Source: an uncultured Bacteroidales bacterium (GTDB lineage: Bacteria > Bacteroidota > Bacteroidia > Bacteroidales > Paludibacteraceae). Taken from it: a stretch of DNA of 64,000 bases. Numbering within the stretch: position 1 is the first letter of the stretch; each line of letters opens with the position of its first letter. Of the stretch, positions 59,453 through 64,000 are shown in pieces. Below the pieces are notes generated by a model. The model made no database searches, was not told the origin of the DNA, and was given only the letters and a program-made list of their open reading frames with translations. Where the stretch lies: NCBI GenBank assembly GCA_902798965.1, contig CADBYS010000006.1, positions 1 through 64,000 on the forward strand. Direction: 5' to 3'. The translations under genes and the position numbers were made by a program.

Positions 59453-62188
59453 ATGGCTACAAAAATCAAACGTTGTCTCTACGTGGGACTTGGCGGAACA
59501 GGTATGAACGCATTGCTTCATACCAAGAAGACATTTATGGATACGTACGGCGAGGTGCCGCCGATGATCGGCTTCTTAGGCATCGATACGGATAGCGGCG
59601 CGTACAAGAAATCGCTGCTGACCGTTCACGGCGAAGAGGTGACCCTGAGTCCGAACGAGCAGCTGCCCATATTGGTGAAAGATGCGCGACCGATCTACGA
59701 TGTGAACAAGGAGGACTTCACCTGGATACCTGAAAAGAACCTCTATGCCCTGACCAGTATGACGCTCGGCGCAGGTCAGGTACGTACCAACGGGCGTTTT
59801 GCCTTCACGGTCAACTACGTGCAGGTGGCACAGAAGGTGCGCAGCATAATCGACCAGATTACGAATGCCCGCATCCAGGCCAACGACAAGTACGAGTTGC
59901 TGAGCACCAATACCGAGATCCACATGGTATTCTCCGTATGCGGCGGCACGGGTTGCGGTACGTTCATCAACATGGCGTACCTGCTTCGCAAGGAAGCGCC
60001 TAACTGCAAGCTGACCGGTTATGCTGTGCTGCCCGACATCTTCAAGTCGATGTCGCGCTCGGGAATGGCTAAGGTGGCACCGAACGCTTACGGCGCCATC
60101 CTCGACCTCGACTACCTGATGCATATGGGTGTCGGCTCCAACCCGATCAAGCTGGATTATATCAAGGACAGCTACGAGATCCGCGAGCGTCCGTTCAACT
60201 CCGTTGTATTCATCGACAACAAGAACGAGAACCTCGATACCTACACCCATGTGGATGAGCTGACCGAGATGATCTCGCTCGCTCTGGTTACCTCTGCCGG
60301 CGAACTGAGCTCCGCCTCGGCTTCGGTAAGCGACAATATCGAGAAGAATATCACGGAGGGTATGATGGATATCGAGAACAAGAAAGCCTGGGCGGCAGGA
60401 ATGGGTATCTGCGAGATCTTCTTCCGCAACGAGGAGATAAGCAACATCTATGCCATCAAGGCAGCGAAGATATTGATAGAGCGCATGTTCAACTCATGCG
60501 CGGATGCCGATGTGATCGTGAACGCCTGGATCGACTCGCCGGAGGTGAATATCCGCGAGAATAACAACAGCGATCATGTGATCGACTTCATAGCCGAGAA
60601 GAATCCGCAATACGAGCTCTCGATCAATGAGGACGCCAACGCAATGCCCGAAGTGGAGCAGTACCTGCAGATGAACAAGCTGAAGGACGAGGCCGTGAAC
60701 GAGAAGGTGACGGCTCTGACCAGCCGCGTACGCAACGAGCTGCGCCAGCTGCTCATCACGCATGTGAACAAGGAGTGCGGCATATCCACCGCGCGCAGTA
60801 TCATCGAGGCGATCGATGCACAGGTGGATACGTTCATCGCCGAGATGAAGAAGGAGAAAGAGGAACTGATCGACAAGCAGCCGCGTCTGCGCTCGACCGT
60901 GGAGGCCGCTGTGAGCGACCTGAAGGAGTACGATGCCCGGTTCTTCAAGACCAAAGCTACGCTGGAGGAGAAGGAGGAAGACGTGATAGAGGCCGCCCGT
61001 GACCTGTGCATTAACATGCGCGAGATCAGCCGCCGCGATGCAGCGATCATGGTATTCAACAACTTGAAATCGATGCTGCTGACCGCCAGCGGCAAGATTG
61101 AGATGATTGCCGATAGTATGATAGCCTGCTCGAAGAAGTTCACCGCCGATCTGGCCAAGCTGCAGAACAACGTGAGCAAGGCAGCGCAAACCTTCCAGAT
61201 TGATCTGGCTCAGAATTTAGCCACCTCGCTCACGGTTAATCAGGAGGAGATCGTATTTGCGGACTTTGTCCGTTCGCTTGAGAACGGCGACAAGCTGTAC
61301 AGCTTTGTGGATTACAGCGCCGAGGATATAGAGAAGTTCATTTTGAACTACACCCGCTCGCTGCACACCACCAAGCAGTACCGCGAGACGACGATCGACG
61401 ATATCATCAATAAGATGGATCCGGAAGCCTTCGACCGTATGATCCGTCTGGCGATTAACAAGTCGCTGCCTATGTTCCGCTATTCGTATCGCGGTCATCG
61501 CCCGAAAGAGAATCCGCGCGACAGCTACTACGTAGGAGTACCCGACAAGGCGCACAGCCGTCTGGTAGCCGACGACTTCTTCAAGCGCCGCATACAGAAT
61601 GCCGACTGCGACTTCGCCAGCATCGGTGTGTCGGACAAGATCATCATCTACCGCCAGATAGGTGTGGTTCCGGCTTACACGATTAACGAGGTGGACGAGT
61701 ACCGCAAGGAGTACGAGGATTGCAATGCCGATTGCCATATCGATTACAATATGGAGATGCGCATGCAGCGCGAAGAGTTCTCGCTCAACCCGAAGCGTGC
61801 TACCGACGACGATCTGCTCGACTTGTGGGTGAAAGGATTCATCTTCGGTCTGGTAAAGAACGAGAATGGCGAATATATGTTCCAGAGTCAGGAGCACGGC
61901 GATGCGCTCGACGACAACTGGGTATCGATAGGCAAGTACCGCGACGAGGCATTCGACAACTTCCGCCGCTACAAGGCCTCGATCCGCAAGGAGTTCACCG
62001 AGTACCTGGAGAACCTGGCCAGCAGCAAGGGCGCGGATGCCATGCGTGCTATCCTGGCAGACGTACACGCCGCTTATTTGGATAAGTTCTCGCAGATCAA
62101 TATGACCAAGGACGAGATTAAGAAGCACGGCTTTGAGAAGATTCGTCAGCTCATCACCGACGAGATTACGCACGCCAAGAACCTGTAA
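59453..62188 (+). CDS. Large tubulin-like GTPase (Tubulin_2-type)
   Basis: This 911-residue protein has an N-terminal nucleotide-binding region RCLYVGLGGTGMNALLHTKKTF, then GFLGIDTDSG near residue 41, and the tubulin/FtsZ signature-like CGGTGCGTFINMAYLL near 164-170 (G-box GGTGxGT). It matches the little-studied bacterial 'tubulin-like' (PF13809) group rather than FtsZ, which is about 380-500 residues. A long charged helical region (about 400-620) with coiled-coil character and a further C-terminal domain follow. It probably polymerises or switches with GTP in the cytoplasm. It begins 12 bases after the lipoprotein gene and 17 bases before the peptidase gene. Confidence 0.85.
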   Translation: MATKIKRCLYVGLGGTGMNALLHTKKTFMDTYGEVPPMIGFLGIDTDSGAYKKSLLTVHGEEVTLSPNEQLPILVKDARPIYDVNKEDFTWIPEKNLYALTSMTLGAGQVRTNGRFAFTVNYVQVAQKVRSIIDQITNARIQANDKYELLSTNTEIHMVFSVCGGTGCGTFINMAYLLRKEAPNCKLTGYAVLPDIFKSMSRSGMAKVAPNAYGAILDLDYLMHMGVGSNPIKLDYIKDSYEIRERPFNSVVFIDNKNENLDTYTHVDELTEMISLALVTSAGELSSASASVSDNIEKNITEGMMDIENKKAWAAGMGICEIFFRNEEISNIYAIKAAKILIERMFNSCADADVIVNAWIDSPEVNIRENNNSDHVIDFIAEKNPQYELSINEDANAMPEVEQYLQMNKLKDEAVNEKVTALTSRVRNELRQLLITHVNKECGISTARSIIEAIDAQVDTFIAEMKKEKEELIDKQPRLRSTVEAAVSDLKEYDARFFKTKATLEEKEEDVIEAARDLCINMREISRRDAAIMVFNNLKSMLLTASGKIEMIADSMIACSKKFTADLAKLQNNVSKAAQTFQIDLAQNLATSLTVNQEEIVFADFVRSLENGDKLYSFVDYSAEDIEKFILNYTRSLHTTKQYRETTIDDIINKMDPEAFDRMIRLAINKSLPMFRYSYRGHRPKENPRDSYYVGVPDKAHSRLVADDFFKRRIQNADCDFASIGVSDKIIIYRQIGVVPAYTINEVDEYRKEYEDCNADCHIDYNMEMRMQREEFSLNPKRATDDDLLDLWVKGFIFGLVKNENGEYMFQSQEHGDALDDNWVSIGKYRDEAFDNFRRYKASIRKEFTEYLENLASSKGADAMRAILADVHAAYLDKFSQINMTKDEIKKHGFEKIRQLITDEITHAKNL

Positions 62189-62205
62189 CGAACAAAACTC
62201 TGTAT

Positions 62206-64000
62206 ATGAGACACACAGTGCATATCATGCTTGGCGATCGCGCCGAGCGAGTGCTGACTGATATAAAGAAGTACGTCATCAAGTATGGCAGCGAGGAGGA
62301 GAACACCTACTTCAATGCCATGCTCTATCGGGAGGAAAAGGACGGTGCAGTATTCTACACCGCCCGCCCGAAGGATGAGGACACCTCGCAGTTCGTATCC
62401 GGCATCGAGAATATGTACAACATATCGCTGGATACCTTCTATTCGGTGCCCAAGCAGAACCGTGCCGAGTACCTGCAAGGCTGTTTTGCGGCGCTTTATA
62501 ATCAGAAGATCACGATCAACAACCCTGGCGATTCGCCCGCCTTGCATGTGTGTTTCTACGTCCCGGTTTACGAACAGAAATACTGGGAACGCGTGCGTGA
62601 GTTCCTGGCTGCGGTGGATGCTATCCCGCAGCAGTACGAGGTGGATCTGTTCCTTATGCCTGCCGATCTGGCTTTCCTGATCGAGGATGAGGCGCAGACT
62701 CTGCCCGTGAAGATGGCAGCGTACGAGCAGCAGACCAAGCAGACCATCGGTGATATCTTAGCCGCGAAGCAGACCTACCGCTCGCTCAACCATCTCATCT
62801 TAGTGCAGAACTGCAATGCCAACGGCTTGTCGCTGAATCTGGATGAGGACAGTTTTGTCAGGATCATCGGCGAGTTTGCCCTGCTGACCGTGGCGCACTA
62901 CAGCGAGATGTTCAACATTGCCGCCCAGGATCCGCAGCGGCCGATACATGCGCTGGGACTGAGTGTGCTGAGCTTCGACAAGTACTATTTCGTGCAGTAC
63001 CTGCTCCATAAGGCGTACATCCATATACTCGACCGCGAGCAAGTGATGCAGGGTGAGGTGGATGTGAACAAGGTGTCGCAGACTGTGCAGAATATTCTGG
63101 CGCGTAACGTCAACGTATTCTCGCACCTGTACGACACGCAGGTGAAGAAACGTCTTGACCTGCATATGGATCAGAACACTATCATTGCCGAGATCCATCC
63201 GGAGCTGACCAAGGAGATAGAGCGCCTGACGCAGGAGTGTCAGTCGTACATCGATGCGCCGGACATCAGTCTGCCGGAGAAGAAAGCCACGCTGGCGCAA
63301 CTGCTCGGCGAGGACGACGACCTGCTTATCGGCTACATGTTCAACAAGAAGCAACTGGTGATCGACGATTGCAGCCGCGAGGTGCTGGACTTCTTTGTGG
63401 ATGCCAACAACAAATTGTTCGAGTTGCGGGAACCTATCGCGAACAGCGACTCGCCGGAAGTGGCATTCGATAAGTCGCAACGCAATCAGATAGCCGAATA
63501 TGCGGTGCTCTCTTCGGCGACGAATGAGACAGTGCCTATGCCGAGCCAAGTGCTGGACAAGCTCAAGAACGTGAAGGTGGCGATGCGTGAGTCGTCGAAC
63601 TATATCCGGCTCAAGAGCGGCGAGCTGCAGGCCTTGGGCGAGCAGATGCACGAGCATGAGCAGAGCCAGAAGCGCCTGACGGAACAGGGATTCGTGTTCG
63701 AGGGTCATACGTATCAGCTGCAGACCGATGTGATCGAGAAACCGCTGGAAGAAGATTACAAGCCTATAGGCAGCGTGCCGGGTAAGGTGGACTTGCGGCA
63801 GTACTTCACGCCGGTGAAGAACCAGGGCACGCTGGGTGTCTGCTCGGCGTTTGCGATGGTAGGCATATACGAATATATCTTGCGCAAGAACAAGAAGCAA
63901 GACAATGACCTGAGTGAAGCCTTCGTATATTACAACGTGCGCCGCATGACGGAAAACGTGGGCAACGACTCCGGCAGTTCGCTGTACAACGTGGTGGTAA
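62206..64000 (+). CDS. Large protein with C-terminal papain-type (C1) peptidase domain, incomplete at window end
   Basis: The frame is open from ATG 62206 to the window edge, 598 residues so far. The first approximately 500 residues are mostly helical and charged (MRHTVHIMLGDRAERVLTDIKKYV at the start) and match no domain I know. From about residue 527, GKVDLRQYFTPVKNQGTLGVCSAFAMVGIYEY is the papain/C1A active-site segment, with oxyanion Gln 540 and catalytic Cys 546. The His and Asn of the triad would lie beyond the window. There is no signal peptide, so it looks cytoplasmic like the tubulin-like protein encoded 17 bases upstream. A GTPase-controlled or self-processing peptidase is one idea; not proven. 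Confidence 0.8.
   Translation, partial: MRHTVHIMLGDRAERVLTDIKKYVIKYGSEEENTYFNAMLYREEKDGAVFYTARPKDEDTSQFVSGIENMYNISLDTFYSVPKQNRAEYLQGCFAALYNQKITINNPGDSPALHVCFYVPVYEQKYWERVREFLAAVDAIPQQYEVDLFLMPADLAFLIEDEAQTLPVKMAAYEQQTKQTIGDILAAKQTYRSLNHLILVQNCNANGLSLNLDEDSFVRIIGEFALLTVAHYSEMFNIAAQDPQRPIHALGLSVLSFDKYYFVQYLLHKAYIHILDREQVMQGEVDVNKVSQTVQNILARNVNVFSHLYDTQVKKRLDLHMDQNTIIAEIHPELTKEIERLTQECQSYIDAPDISLPEKKATLAQLLGEDDDLLIGYMFNKKQLVIDDCSREVLDFFVDANNKLFELREPIANSDSPEVAFDKSQRNQIAEYAVLSSATNETVPMPSQVLDKLKNVKVAMRESSNYIRLKSGELQALGEQMHEHEQSQKRLTEQGFVFEGHTYQLQTDVIEKPLEEDYKPIGSVPGKVDLRQYFTPVKNQGTLGVCSAFAMVGIYEYILRKNKKQDNDLSEAFVYYNVRRMTENVGNDSGSSLYNVVV

Overview
The window reads as a chromosome segment of a gut-type Bacteroidales bacterium (Bacteroidota). 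The evidence is repeated TTTG-N20-TAnnTTTG promoters of the Bacteroidota sigma type, a SusC/SusD pair, several BspA-like surface proteins, lipoboxes without Shine-Dalgarno leaders, and Bacteroidales-style toxin-antitoxin genes. Two stretches (about 1-5.8 kb and 48.2-57.3 kb) look AT-richer and accessory. The rest is compact, GC-richer and almost entirely on the plus strand.

Layout. (1) 1-5.8 kb: end of a YoeB/Txe toxin, a DUF3791/DUF3990/small-protein triad with overlapping genes, and a 1076-residue BspA-like leucine-rich-repeat protein. (2) 5.8-23.6 kb: a long plus-strand run with an MscS channel, leuS, a Cache-SpoIIE-HATPase protein with a STAS partner, a C-A-T-C-A-T-reductase non-ribosomal peptide synthetase, and an amino-acid ABC transporter whose substrate-binding part is fused to the permease. 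(3) tRNA-Lys and ispG, then a small metal-binding HMA protein divergent from the next locus. (4) 25.9-47.5 kb: a polysaccharide-utilisation-like locus with a sugar kinase, MurQ, SusC, SusD, two lipoproteins, a GHL10 glycosidase, a large secreted multidomain protein, a phosphodiester glycosidase and an amidase_3 protein. Together they suggest uptake and breakdown of peptidoglycan or MurNAc-containing fragments. (5) rplS. (6) 48.4-57 kb: MNT/HEPN module, DUF2971 protein, a second BspA-like protein, an AAA/DUF4143 ATPase, an AbiEi/AbiEii pair and an unknown protein. (7) 57.4 kb to the end: an operon of an exported vWA protein, a lipoprotein with a transmembrane segment, a tubulin-like GTPase, and an incomplete protein carrying a papain-type peptidase domain.

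Three features stand out. The first is the vWA / membrane linker / tubulin-like / C1-peptidase operon, the best candidate here for a poorly described system; eight 12-bp repeats run exactly into its first start codon. The second is short tandem repeats, mostly heptamers and typically four units, inserted in many different sequence families both between genes and in frame inside leuS, the SpoIIE protein, the NRPS and ispG. At three paralogous sites the same heptamer is present in 2, 12 and 6 units, direct evidence of copy-number change. The third is a 51-bp sequence repeated exactly three times at the edges of toxin-antitoxin cassettes, together with a shared BspA 3' block ending in a hairpin whose stem varies with compensating base changes.

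All assignments come from reading the sequence. No database search was run, so family names rest on recognised motifs.
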